A stretch of DNA of 64,000 nt from contig MU832214.1 in assembly GCA_029204225.1 (NCBI GenBank), positions 17,759-81,758 of the forward strand. The letters are read 5' to 3'. The position numbers were made by a program, and so were the translations under genes. Within the stretch, counting starts at the first letter, position 1. Each line of letters opens with the position of its first letter. Positions 23,641 to 35,340 of the stretch are shown here, in pieces. Source of the stretch: Diphasiastrum complanatum. Taxonomy: Eukaryota; Streptophyta; Lycopodiopsida; Lycopodiales; Lycopodiaceae. The notes beneath the pieces are model-generated. The model saw nothing but the letters and a program-made list of their open reading frames with translations. It was not told the DNA's origin and made no database searches.

Positions 23641-24226
23641 TCGAACTAGACAGATGATGCCTCTTAGGAAGGCCTGGAAGAGTTATGGGTGCTCGATCAT
23701 GTCTGATGGCTGGAGTGACACCCGTCGTCGGCCAGTGATCAACATAGTGCCCTGCCAACGTAGTGCAAGTTGTCACTGACAACGCAAGTAATTGCGTGCA
23801 TATGTCTCACTTCTTACAACAACAATACCCTACTATTGTATGGACCCCCTGTGCTGCACATAGCATTGATCTTATACTGGGAGATATTTGTCGCTTGCCC
23901 TAGGTCCGCACGATAGCTGATATGGCCCTTGCCATGGTGACATTTATCACCCGGAAGAGGCGTGCCCTCGCTCTGTTCCGCACCTTCAGTTCACTTGATC
24001 TAAAGAAACCAGCTCCCACACGTTTTGCATTCGACCTGATTGTCATGCATAGGCTCATTAGAGTGAGACATCAACTCAGACATATGGCCACTAGTGTTGC
24101 ATTTAGGGAGTTGCCTTTCTCCAGTAGACCTGATGGTTTGAGATTTTTGAGGATTGTATTTGACGATGATTTTTGGCGTCAGGCTGAGAGCATTACATCT
24201 GTGGCATTAGCACCTATGTCCGTACT
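23641..24226 (+). mobile_element. hAT-2 transposase, DUF659 and central part
   Basis: Starts within the LINE-derived frame with KSYGCSIMSDGWSDTRRRPVI (in part) and breaks after NIV. About 40-50 residues usual in this family are missing, and reading resumes in another frame with VVQVVTDNASNCVHM, WTPCAAHSIDLIL and the frame 23922-24254 (KRRALALFRTFSSLDLKKP, FDDDFWRQAESITSV, LAPM). One stop lies at DICRLP*VR (about 23,901). The frame stays recognisable until about 24,226, where the sense of the coding strand flips. Confidence 0.88.
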
Positions 24227-25165
24227 AGTCCCCTGGCCAGCACATGTATCCTGATCATGACCCACTCTGTCCATCAATAACCGTCTAACCCGCAACATCT
24301 CTCTCTCTGTCTCTGCCGCAATGTCAGCCACAACATCAGCCCTTGGCATGGGGATGGTGGAATCAGTGGGATCATCAACGCCTGATAAACCATCCGTGTC
24401 ATCTGTGCAATAGAAAGGCGATTACGCCTTTTCGTGTGGATCAACGAAAATGTGCTCCAGTTGCGCTCGCATACACTGGAGGAACAATCCTATTGACAAT
24501 CATAAAATTCAAAAAAGCGCATTAGTTGATTTCATGCATTTAACACCCATCTTTAATCTCATATAATTTGGTGGGTAAGGAAATACTTGTGATTAGCACT
24601 CGCAAGGCCAGCTTTTGTAGAGCTGGGCATGGAGAACCATAGAGGTTCCACCAAGTCACCGCTGTCTCCCGCCTGTTGGGATTCAGCGTCGCGTGATGGC
24701 CAAACACACCAACCTGCCTCTTGAAGGCAATGTACTGTGTCTCAACAACATATATGCCAGTGAAGTGTCTGGCGGCTCCATCCAAGTATCTCAACCAATC
24801 CAAACCTAGCTCCATGTCTGATGCCTACCGCCCAGATAGCCACATGGGGTGCAATAGGTGGGCAATAGCGTGAATCGGCCTATAGAACCAATTTCACCTG
24901 TGCTCCCAGATGTCCCACAACACTACCATCCTGTTTCACATAGTTAATGACATGTCAATGAATAAATCCGAAGATGCGTAGATGAGAGCAAACTTATTTC
25001 AATTGCACTAGACAGATTCCAAAAACAACAAATGACTGAAATGGCCATCAAGTACCATACCTGTCCTCGGAAAAAAAATGTTGCTTTAGCAGCTATCCAA
25101 TCCTGTCCATGAACTCGTAGATAAGGCCCATAGTGCTGCCCTCACGGTCAACCAATCGCAGAACA
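24227..25165 (-). mobile_element. hAT-2 transposase, C-terminal half in inverted orientation
   Basis: On the minus strand, starting near 25,165: VLRLVDREGSTMGLIYEFMD, then after stops RYLDGAARHF, WWNLYGSPCPALQKLALRVL and, near 24,490-24,400, the hAT dimerisation motif SSVCERNWSTFSLIHTKRRN. A tail DSTIPMPRADVVADIAAETE follows to about 24,230. The first residues here directly continue the sequence that ends on the plus strand at 24,226 (...SITSV.LAPM.VL), so this looks like one gene with an internal inversion rather than a second copy. Confidence 0.82.
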
Positions 25166-26334
25166 TGGTAGAACGGATGATGATGATGATCTGGGTATTC
25201 TTGCTCCAAGATTGGAGACCATGGCTGAGGCAGAGCTTGAGGCAGACCTAGGCTATGGCCTGGAGGATGATCGATTACAGAGGATGATGGCAGGGATGTA
25301 TGAGCCAGATCTACTAGAGGAGGATGTGTATCGACCTGATCTACTCCATAGGATATACAGCATGAGAGAGAGACAGTGGATGCAGCACATGTTGGGGATG
25401 CTGACCATATGGCATAGGACGCTTTTGCAGGGGATACAGCAGAGGGTGGAGATGCTTGTGCCACAGTGGGAGGGATTGATGGTGTGCAAGATTCACAGGC
25501 CCCTGCAGATGTTCATGTTGATGATGATGCCGGCACTATGTATGCCTGGGAGCTGCATGAGTAGGAGCCGTACGAGTAGCAGTCGTACATGTACCAGCAG
25601 CTGATGGTGCTGGATGTGGCTGATTACGTGCATGTGGTGAGAGCCACCCTAGATCATCAATGTCATCCTCACCCTGTCCATACCGAAGGAGGTCTGACAT
25701 GGTCCTTTGGCGAACACGGCGACACATACGGTACCTCCTGCTCAACCACCCACTCCGGTTGTTGCATCCACTTATACAGCTGCCAGCCACATTTCACCAC
25801 CAACACCTGCACGTCGCCTCCTTGGGCCACCTTGTCATGTTACACCGACTTGTCCGATTGGTGTACAGCCTCGGCCTCATCTTACAGCAGCTGCACCATG
25901 GACTACTCCTGCCATGCCAGAGGGTTCCACTCATAGACCTCTTCTCCCAGCAGGTTACTATCTACGAGGAGTTGTCCCTGCCCAGCCTGCAGTACAGTCG
26001 TATTCAAACACTTCGCCTACATTTAGGGTGTTTGCATCTCGTGCCACACCCATTCCTACATTAGCGGCACCTCCTACTACATCTGCTTCCACAACACCAG
26101 CTTGGAGGCGTCCAGGATCTGGCAGGGGGGTCTTCCCAAAGAGGCAGAGGTTCTAGTCAGACAGTGGCACGTACACAGAGAGGGAGGCTGCGTGGCTCTG
26201 GCAGAGGTGCATCTCTCATCACTTTGTCAGGGACACAGATTGAGGGAGAGGTTTTACATGATTCCAATCAGGCTGTGACAGAGGAGGATGAGTTACATGA
26301 TTTTGATGATCCGGATGCCACACAGGCATCTTGA
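25166..26334 (+). mobile_element. hAT-2 transposase, acidic and Pro-rich C-terminal tail
   Basis: Just right of the inversion the plus strand opens with an Asp run and LGILAPRLETMAEAELEADL (frame to 25,604). It continues in other frames with VQDSQAPADVHVDDDAGT, a Pro/Thr/Ala-rich part (25,707-26,156) and a Gly/Arg-rich end (GRLRGSGRGASLITLSGTQI), finishing with ELHDFDDPDATQAS and a stop at 26,332-26,334. Low-complexity tails like this are common after the hAT dimerisation domain. Several frame changes are needed. That it belongs to the same transposase is inferred from position and strand. Confidence 0.5.
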
Positions 26335-26785
26335 GGACATGTTGTAGATGTTGTCATGTTGTTCATTTTTGTTCCATCACACTGTATTTTTTTGAGGTCA
26401 GACCCAGCCGTATGTGGTGGGCTCTATTAGATGGATGGCCAGTTGATGTGCGTTGTGTACACTGATGAAATGGTTTACTATGATAGCCTCCCCCTCTCTC
26501 TATCTCCCTCTATCTCTTAGCAATTTGGGTATTTTTTCAACCTTTTTGGCCTTGTTTTTACCTTTCTTTTGGGCTGTTTTTGGGGGTGGGTAGTTAAAAA
26601 AACAAGGCCATTAAATAATTTGAAGTAAATAATCTAAACTCCCTACAAATCTGCTTTTTCTGGAATTTTTTGGGCATTTTTTGGGCTATTTTTGGGGGTG
26701 TACAAAAAAATAATAATCAATAAATCAATTAATTACCTGTACGGTTCATCACGGTTCTAGGTAAAAATTCCTGAGAACTGTAAAC
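26335..26785. other. Non-coding 3' flank of hAT-2
   Basis: T-rich sequence with two near-identical TTTTGGGC..TTTTTGGGGGTG words (26,568-26,590 and 26,668-26,700), but no gene. Confidence 0.4.
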
Positions 26786-26789
26786 ATGT

Positions 26790-26838
26790 GGTACCACCAT
26801 TATGGTACCGCCGGTACCAGTACCATAATGGTGGTACC
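26790..26838. repeat. 19-bp perfect inverted repeat with GGTACC cluster
   Basis: GGTACCACCATTATGGTAC (26,790-26,808) is the exact reverse complement of 26,820-26,838, with an 11-base loop. Further GGTACC words flank it. With the cluster at 22.53-22.61 kb it brackets the LINE/hAT composite. Confidence 0.9.
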
Positions 26839-26967
26839 GCCCTGAAAAATGCGGTACCAGGGCGACACCATATATAATATTTAAAAAAAAAAATTCCTAA
26901 GAAAAAAATGCTTTAGGGTGCCCAAAAAAAGCCAAAGAAAATGCAAAAAAGGGGGAAAGCACAAGGG

Positions 26968-27180
26968 GCAGGTACAGCAACACATGGGCATTATGGGGGA
27001 GCAGACCATGGGGCCAATGGGAGAGCAGCACTGAGGGCAAGTACAGTAGCACATGGGCATAATGGGGAAGCTAACCATGGTGCCAATGAGAGAGCAGCAC
27101 ATTGGGGTAGGTACAACAGCACATGGTGGGATCATCAGCAGCTGCACATGGGCAAACAACTTGTGGGGATAAATAAGCAA
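26968..27180 (+). repeat. Tandem repeat, period about 70 bp, about 2.5-3 copies
   Basis: The words GTACAGCAAC, GTACAGTAGC and GTACAACAGC recur at 26,972, 27,041 and 27,111, each followed by ACATGG and, in the first two, by a GGGGCCAATG/GGTGCCAATG block. A 10-base GTGAGAGCCT repeat follows at 27,238-27,310. Confidence 0.85.
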
Positions 27181-27328
27181 TGTGAGTGCCATTGTGAGAC
27201 ACATTGTGAGAGGCCTTCTGAGAGGCATTTTCAGAGTCAGAGAGAGCCAATGAGAGGCTGTGAGAGCTTGTGAGAGCCTGTGAGAGCCTGTTCGAGAGCT
27301 TGTGTGCTGTGAGAGAAAGTCGCTCGAG

Positions 27329-27589
27329 ATGGCAGGGCGCAGACCACCTGACGTGAGCGTTTGCCTTGCATCCGTTCGCATGCAATTTAGGCTTGTTCTG
27401 TGTTTTTTATAGTTTATTTCCATCGTGGTATATAGCTTGACGGGCTGCTTTGTGTGCAGACGACGAAGCTAACAGAAGAGGTCCGAAGGCAAAATGAAAG
27501 GCATGAGAAGCTTCGCGCAGAGCATGAAGAGAGGATGCGAGAGATTCAGCAGAGACACCCAGAGCTGCAGCCCCCTACCCCCCACTGAC
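27329..27589 (+). CDS. Small two-exon gene, predicted charged helix protein (about 50 aa)
   Basis: Exon 1 (27,329-27,352) starts ATGGCAGGGCGCAGACC and ends at a donor C|GTGAGC. The acceptor is TTTGTGTGCAG|A at 27,460, and exon 2 joins in phase 0 to give MAGRRPPD-TTKLTEEVRRQNERHEK and on to HPELQPPTPH, stop. Exon 2 is a continuous charged helix of coiled-coil type. The other frame continues past the stop (PTDEGEETQRRG, MVRERVRIRRANQEVEQEIN) to 27,751, so the protein was probably longer before a one-base change. It may be the end of a transposon gene. No function is assigned. Confidence 0.4.
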
Positions 27590-27751
27590 GAGGGCGAGGA
27601 AACACAGCGGCGGGGAATTAACTACACTGCGCAGTAGCTGGCCATGGTCAGGGAAAGGGTGCGAATTCGTCGGGCTAACCAGGAGGTAGAGCAGGAGATT
27701 AATGCACCTGACCAAGCCGACGAGTCTGTGGGCTCTTCGGTGCCCAGTTAA

Positions 27752-28720
27752 TGCCATCAAAAGACTTCCGTTTTCTGGATGTGAATTGGGCTAGTTGCCA
27801 TCAACAACAACATATCTGCATAGTAAAAGCTTGTAGTACTAGATAATTGGAATATTTTCTTGTACCCTTTGGTTTCTCATAAGCAATTCTCATATTAGAG
27901 GTTCCTACTGAATAAGACCTGTAATGCTTGTATGGTATAGATGGGTGTTTGCAATTGATTTGCTGGTGATTTACTGGTGAAAAAAATGCTTGTTCAAGAT
28001 TGTAAAATAGAAACTGCATCGAATTGAAATTAATTGAAACTATGATTCACACACGCACATACAATATGAGATGAAATTGACAACAGTGAAGGCAGAAATT
28101 CAAGGCTTTTGGAGGTGAGTCAAGCCTTACTTTTTCACATTTCAAGGGGGTATTTAGCTAGCAAAGTTAAGGGTTTTTCTCATATTTCAAGAAGTACATC
28201 TTTGGAAACTCTTGGCTCGGGTAGAAACTTGCATTTGGTAGGGCATCTAATGAGCAAGGAAATGTTTCGGCAGGGGACAAGAAAGAAATAGGAGAAACAA
28301 GGGTAACGATGAACAAAAAGTGATGAAGATCAGCGATGCAGAAATTAGTGGTGAAGCAAACAGACTGGAGCTGGCTGCTGATCCGATTAACCTGCAGGAA
28401 GTGGTGAAAACCAGCTATTGAGCAAGGAGACAGCAAAGTATGAATATTCGCTACTGGATCAGCGATGAAGGGCTAGGAAGCGTGAAATCCAGCAATGACG
28501 TGCTAGGGCAAATCGGACAGTGCATGAAGAAAATTTATGCTAATTGATTGGCAATGAAGGGCTAGGAGAGGAGCCTCGTATCTAAGAAGCACAGGGTGCT
28601 TTGGCCCCGGTTCACTATGAGCTACATGTTTTTTTTTTTACTGGTTGCCTGGAGTGCCATGTCACCGGGCAGCCAGATTAATATCCCATAATCACTTCTG
28701 GGAATTCCCTAGTAAGCCGT
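27752..28720. other. Non-coding stretch
   Basis: Short frames only. GCGATGAAG/GCAATGAAGGGCTAGGA words recur (28,462-28,475 and 28,551-28,568), suggesting an old short duplication. No gene is seen. Confidence 0.35.
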
Positions 28721-28754
28721 ATAAGTGGCAACTGGCCCCTCCTCTCTCATGAGA

Positions 28755-28990
28755 GTAGGTGCCCGGGAAAAAAGGCCGCCTGTGCCCGAGACCCGCCGGG
28801 GGTTGCCCGGGACGCGCCGTTACACCAGTGACTGGGATCCGGGGACACTGCCCGGGACACACGGACGGCTCGCCCGGGACACAGGAGCCCGGGTGCCCGT
28901 GTGCCCATGAAACACTGGTGCCTGGGAGATTTTTCCCAGGCACTCGCCCATTCTGGCAGGGCCGGGCACGGCGCCAAATGGTGCCCACCC
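28755..28990. repeat. GC-rich cluster of CCCGGG words
   Basis: GCCCGGG or a one-base variant occurs about eight times in 230 bases, often as CCCGGGACAC or CCCGGGACGC, in an otherwise AT-rich region. The several overlapping open frames on both strands are a by-product of high GC. Confidence 0.75.
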
Positions 28991-29059
28991 ATTGGGCCGG
29001 GGCCACGTTTGTGGGTTGCGATTCAGATTGCGATTCGTGAATTGTCATGCAACTGTGGA

Positions 29060-30406
29060 CCATAGATAATTAGAGACTTATGGACAATGTGATGTATGTT
29101 CATAGCTTGGAGCATTTCCTACAGAAGATGTTTTTAAAGGGGAGGGAGATCTAGGATCTTATGCCCTATTAAGATTTAAGGGTGCTCATGGAGCACCCAC
29201 TCTTGGGCGTTGATGATGTAAGCATATGATATAGTCAGTGGTATGCATGCAGCTGATGCAATGCAGGGGTCCAAGACTTTGTTGGTGGGCTACATAAACT
29301 TAAAGAGTGCTCGTCTTCCCTTCTATATTTGGGTACTATCCCAGGCTTACTTACATCAATACATTTTTCTCCCATAGTGTGAAGGATAGAAATGCAAAGC
29401 AAGCAAGACTGCGCCATTTTGGAATGATCAAAAATATCATTGAGCTTCATGCAGTTCTCACTGTTGATCATTGCCAAGTTGCAACTAGGTAGGTTTTACT
29501 GATTCTTATTTTTTATGTTGCATTTTGCCACCATTTATTGTCCTTGAGTTTAGTTCAGCTTCGAAGCAAGCTGAAGTGATGATATGCAAGGAATTTCTTC
29601 ACTTCGGTGTAGAAAATGACCTGATCTTGGAGCCAATAGTCCAGCCATATATCAATGTAGATTCTCCTCAACTAATATACCAGACTTTAAGCTCTATTCT
29701 GTTTCAATTCCTAGTGCTTGCAAGGCTGCCCACTTAGCAGATACTTAGTGCTCGCTATCACTTTATAACACAATAGCCCTCAAGTATGTAACTCCTGCAT
29801 GAAGCTTGCCATCCAATTTCAGTTTTAGCTGAGCTCCCATCAATTTCTATGGCAGATCCAAAAACAAGCAATCTCCTTAGGCTCAGTACAAGCTCTACAC
29901 TTCGTGTGGTGAAAATCTGAGAAGCCTTGGAGTGGAGGGTTGTTGAAGGAACGAGCAAGTTTTTATAGATTTAATCTTGAGGATAACTCACCATCTTGAT
30001 ATATCATGGTGGAGCTTTTATGTTGTGACAGTTGTGTTATAAATATATTTTTGTTTGTCCATGCTGGCTCTTGTTCTGGTGATAACCATAATTCATAGCT
30101 CATCTATCGACGCTAGTCAGGGTTTGTGAGCAGGCCTGAGCTAACTTCCTAGAATTGCTCACATTCTACTTTTTTTGATGATTCTTTTCATTTTTCGGCT
30201 AGTGCAAAAATGTGTATCGGTCCATTTAATCAGTGGTTCTCCAAGCTCATCTTTTAACTTTATCTTGTAGCATGTTGGGTATTTTGAAAAGCTGCACAAG
30301 TTTATACAAACTAGAAAATATAAAAATGAATGAAAATGTAAAACGTAAAAGTTTTCAAGTGAAGATTTGGAGTGATTTATTTAACTAGGGAGTATGCATG
30401 CTGTAG
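29060..30406. other. Probable introns and possible upstream exons of the 30.4-kb gene
   Basis: Plus-strand frames at 29,380-29,490 (KQARLRHFGMIKNIIELHAV) and 29,560-29,700 (AEVMICKEFLHFGVENDLIL) look protein-like but I could not connect them to the downstream gene. The N-terminal nucleotide-binding part expected for that gene was not found here. Confidence 0.3.
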
Positions 30407-31419
30407 AGCAGTTCTCATTGGTCGTGGACAGCCTGTCACGTTGAATGAATCTTCAGAAGCTAGCTATCCAATCATCGTGGCAACTCACGCTAGCAGTTTG
30501 AATGCTGTCCTTGAGCAGACTCCAAAGAAAAGATGGAAGGATCTCATTTTTGTTCAAAATGGTATGCTGCAACCTTGGTTTGTTGAGCATGGTTTACAAG
30601 AGAATACTCAAGGGATCCTTTACATGTCAGCAGTTGCGAGGGATACTACACAGGTTGATTTGGGTGTGGACATTGTGAATGGAGGAAGACCATCTCAATT
30701 CCTTGGCAGGTGAAGGCTGAGGCCATTTTAAGGTTCCTGCTGAAGAAGTGTTAGTCTTGCTTTGCATTTTTTGACCTCAAAGTTTTTGGTTAAGACTTAC
30801 TGTGAGTTGTACCAAAATAATTGTGAAGTTAATGTTGATGCTGTTTTTTGTTTACAATTCAGTCGATGATCTGTGGCACAGGTGGGCACCTCTTGTAGCA
30901 AAGATTATGTGTGATGCAGGCCTGCAGTGTTCTGTCGTGAGGCATGAGATCTATTTGGAGTCTCTTGTGGAAAAGCTACTTTGGAGTTCTATTTTCTGGC
31001 TTCTCAGTGCATCACTTGGCAGTATATCAGTAGGAAAAATTGCTAAAAACTATACACAGCATGTTCATGAGCTGGTTACTGAGTTAATGCCACTTGCACA
31101 ATCCTACATTGAATCAATAAAAATTAAAGAACCTTTTGTCAAAAGACTCTGTAATAATGGATGTACTGGTGAGGATGATCAAATAGAACATTCTCAGAGA
31201 ATCAAATTAATGCACTCACACAGTGCAGATTCGGTGACGGATGTTAAACACATGGTTGACTGGCTTTGTGCCTACTCAGTTGTAATCGACAGTGCAGTGC
31301 CAAGTATGCAAATGGCTGCTTCTGAGTTTGATTGGCGTAATGGATGGTTCCTGATACAAAAGATAACTCCTCAACATATGATGTGGTTAAAGCGGGCTGG
31401 ATTTTGCGAAGACTTATGA
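30407..31419 (+). CDS. Conserved plant protein of NAD(P)-binding type, 3' two exons
   Basis: Exon A begins after an acceptor near 30,406 (CATGCTGTAG|A) and runs to 30,709 with PIIVATHASSLNAVLEQTP, WKDLIFVQNGMLQPW and VDIVNGGRPSQFLG. Intron 30,710-30,881 has GT (GTGAAG) and AG (GGCACAG) ends. Exon B 30,882-31,419 continues in phase as RWAPLVAKIMCDAGLQCSVV, SLVEKLLWSSIFWLLSASLG, VKHMVDWLCAYSVVIDSAVP and ends ...FCEDL. The pattern (a loop with VFxQNGML, then a GxWA..VA..L..AGL segment and a helical C-terminal domain around EKLxW) is that of an uncharacterised plant/algal family resembling the C-terminal half of 6-phosphogluconate dehydrogenase-like proteins. The upstream Rossmann half is not visible. 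Both exons are intact. Confidence 0.72.
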
Positions 31420-31990
31420 CTTGAATCAATGCTCAAAATTTATGTTTCTCATTTGACATTGTTAAAAATAGACATGACACTTTAAGTCTTTTACTGTATT
31501 GTCCAACATGGCTTCTGTTCCTGGAAAACGATTTAAACTCCCGACCAAAATACAGGATTATCAAAGGTAGTGGTTGTGCTGTTTTGATCACCTAGCAGGT
31601 CCTTTTGATGCACTCAGCGAACATGGAGTACCTTCTATGGATAATCTATGAGAACTTATACAGCAAAAAATGCTAGCATTTATTGTTGTCAAAAGACCCT
31701 GTAGTGGCCTCTGCTCTTGTTAGAAAACACACAAAAATATGCAACACGTCCTCATGTGCGTGTGAGGATGTATTAGGCTTCAATCACGATTGATGTTTCT
31801 TGTGGCCAAATGTTGGAAACTGTTGAAAAGGGGCCTTCTGCTGGATTATTGAAAGCTGTAGAAATGACCTCCTTGTGTGGTTTGTTGAGTGAAAAATTGA
31901 AATGCCATTGCCAAGCATTGTAAACAATGTATAGAAATGTACTCTTGTCCGGGATCATTAGTATGTCATAGTGTCTTCGTGATAATTACA
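31420..31990. other. 3' flank of the 30.4-kb gene
   Basis: No coding sequence. It includes the probable 3' untranslated region. No canonical polyadenylation signal stands out. Confidence 0.3.
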
Positions 31991-31998
31991 AAAACCCT

Positions 31999-32780
31999 TC
32001 AAGTTGGAAGCGAGAATCCACCCTCTTGCAAGTCTTCAACACTTGGCAAAGTCTTTTGAATGACAAAGCTTTGTGTAAGGTTAGCATGATCATCCAACAA
32101 GCCATTAAGCATACCTTGAACAAGTTCTACATCCTTAATGCTTTTATCTATGCATGCTAAATCATCATTCAAGGCTTTGACTCTTAACATAAAAATGTGA
32201 GCACTTTCCCCTATGGATACCCTTTGTTATGATGTAGATTAGCCGAGAAGTCGATGAAGTCGACTTCGAGTAATTCGGCCGTGATTCTTGCAGGTATCAG
32301 ATGAGCAGACATAGAACCAGTAGGTTGCATCAGACCCTAGATCAACGATCAATAAACGTGCAAGATAAATCTTGAAATAGCAACTTTGGAAGATTTGCCT
32401 TCTTAGGGTCAATACCCTAGAATTGGACTTGGACTCATGAACTTTCTTCAATGCATTTCATGCATCACTTGAAGAATTGCACTTATGAACTTCTTTGAGA
32501 AATTTAACGGTAATATTCATCTTCATTATGTGGAGAGCTCTCTTAGCCCTTTTGTCATACATCACTTGCTCTTGAAGCGCCAAAGGTCTTTCTTCCAGAC
32601 CTGCAACAACGTCGATTGGTTCATTCAACTCACCTACGGATTCCATCCTTACTTTCCAAGTTGCATTATTTGTAGAATTGAGCCTATTGGCATCCGGCAT
32701 GATACCACTATTTGTAGTCATGTTGCAAATAATTATTGCTCTTCTTTCAACCTTTTCTAATGCACTAAGCACTCACACTC
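31999..32780 (-). pseudogene. Ty1-copia gag fragment (same family as element H)
   Basis: Frame 32772-32458 reads ATWKVRMESVGELNEPIDVV (in part), AGLEERPL and YDKRAKRALHIMKMN. 32451-32239 adds a decayed middle. 32190-31999 reads LRVKALNDDLACIDKSIKDV, LNGLLDDHANLTQSFVIQ and ends in SVEDLQE. The same motifs, in the same order, occur in the gag at 46.36 kb. Only gag survives; the left edge cuts before the zinc knuckle. Confidence 0.88.
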
Positions 32781-33178
32781 CTCTCAACAAATGAAGGGTT
32801 CTTTCTCAAGCAATTCTCGGCTTTTACTCCAAGATTTGTCTTGCAACTTCAACATCCATGAGGTCGCTCTATAGTTGTCATTCTAATCCAACTGACAACA
32901 GTTGATTTGGTGAAGATATCTATTGTAAACAGCCACAATTTGTGAGGAAAATCTTGAAACATCATGAAATCTGAGAAGTTCACATTTTTTCTTGCTAGTA
33001 CCAAATTTGTTTCTATAAATTGCTATGGCTATCACTCTGCTCCTAACAACTCTCATCAAATCCCGTTATGCTTGATGTTTTAATGCTCCAATAGTGCCAA
33101 ATCTCCATCGTAACCTATGAATTATCAGATAACTCAATTTTTAGAATTCTTCTCAACGGTTGAAAGTGTTCCTACTAG

Positions 33179-33190
33179 GCTCTGATACCA
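33179..33190 (-). other. Primer-binding site of the 32-kb copia
   Basis: Minus strand TGGTATCAGAGC, the exact plant copia PBS complementary to initiator tRNA-Met, about 450 bases upstream of the gag start. Confidence 0.93.
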
Positions 33191-33191
33191 A

Positions 33192-33499
33192 GTTAAAATC
33201 CTAGCAAACAACGTCACAGATTTGCACATCACCTCAAGCACCAATATTGACTTTAAAAGAACCAAAGAGTTATGCACACACATTGTATTTTTTTTTTCTC
33301 TCTAGAAAGGCTATATACACAATTCACTTTTTGGTGGTTGCCTAGTCATGTGTACAATTGGCCCTAGTCTCATGATTGGACTTGAAACAAAGTAGCACAA
33401 TAGTTCTACTTTTATTCTAATTTTATGGTGCTATTTGGGGCCCGTGTGAGAAGCCCTTCTTATGCATGGACACGTGTTGAACTATATCATGTCATGAAA

Positions 33500-33500
<1 letters not shown>
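33192..33500 (-). mobile_element. Probable 5' LTR of the 32-kb copia
   Basis: The LTR must end immediately upstream (minus sense) of the PBS, at about 33,192. The outer end is unresolved. It contains an oligo-T/CTCTCT stretch (33,288-33,303). Confidence 0.5.
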
Positions 33501-34801
<1,301 letters not shown>

Positions 34802-34909
34802 AATTGAAATTAGAGAGTTTATCACATAAGCTAATCTTTTAAAGTAAGTTACACTAAACTAGGTGTTTAAAAATTTAGGCCAATCTAAGAGCAGTTTTTG
34901 CATTTTTTA

Positions 34910-35163
34910 ACTGTGAAACAATCTTGTTCATTTTTGTAGTCGATGTCATGCTTAGGATCAAAATAAAATCGTGACTTGGATCAAAATACACTCAGGGTCG
35001 AAATGGATTCAATTGTAAGGGTTATATTTCAAACTAGAGTGAGTAAAAGCTTGAGTAATATTGTAGACTATTTAAGTCATTCTTGTGAAAGAATGACTAT
35101 ATACAGATGAATAGAAGTCCTAAGAACATCAAATTGGTGAGTAGGAGTAAGATTAACTCCATC
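34910..35163 (-). mobile_element. Probable start of 3' LTR of the 35-37 kb element
   Basis: On the minus strand the copia C-terminus is followed by AAGCTTAAGAGGGAG (35,182-35,168, the polypurine tract) and then TGATGGAGTTAATC, the likely LTR start. The lower limit is arbitrary. Confidence 0.55.
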
Positions 35164-35340
35164 ACTCCCTCTTAAGCTTACTACTAGGAACCTGAATTAA
35201 AAATTTACCATATATACTAAGGTAATATGCTTCTCCTTAGATAAGGGTTTTGTCAACAGATCAACCAGTATTTTGTTGGTGTGTCAATAAATCATTTCAA
35301 CCTCTTTATCTTGCACTTTATCTTTAGAAAGTAACATTGA
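35164..35340 (-). pseudogene. Ty1-copia pol C-terminal tail and polypurine tract
   Basis: Minus-strand reading from about 35,335: MLLSKDKVQDKEVEMIY, one stop, then HTNKILVDLLTKPLSKEKH, the usual end of copia pol. The related element at 18.4 kb has MLADFLTKPLSRDKH in the same place, and both are followed by closely similar sequence. The RNase H and RT expected upstream are absent; an unrelated long frame takes their place. Confidence 0.8.

Noticed and set aside
23579-23782. Minus-strand frame opposite the LINE-hAT junction
   Set aside because: A shadow of the plus-strand transposase sequence.
25253-26064. Several overlapping frames on both strands in the hAT tail
   Set aside because: GC-rich low-complexity region; only the strand and frames that continue the transposase tail were kept, with modest confidence.
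28692-29063. Overlapping frames in the CCCGGG cluster
   Set aside because: Stop-free because of high GC and repeats; no consistent frame or motif.
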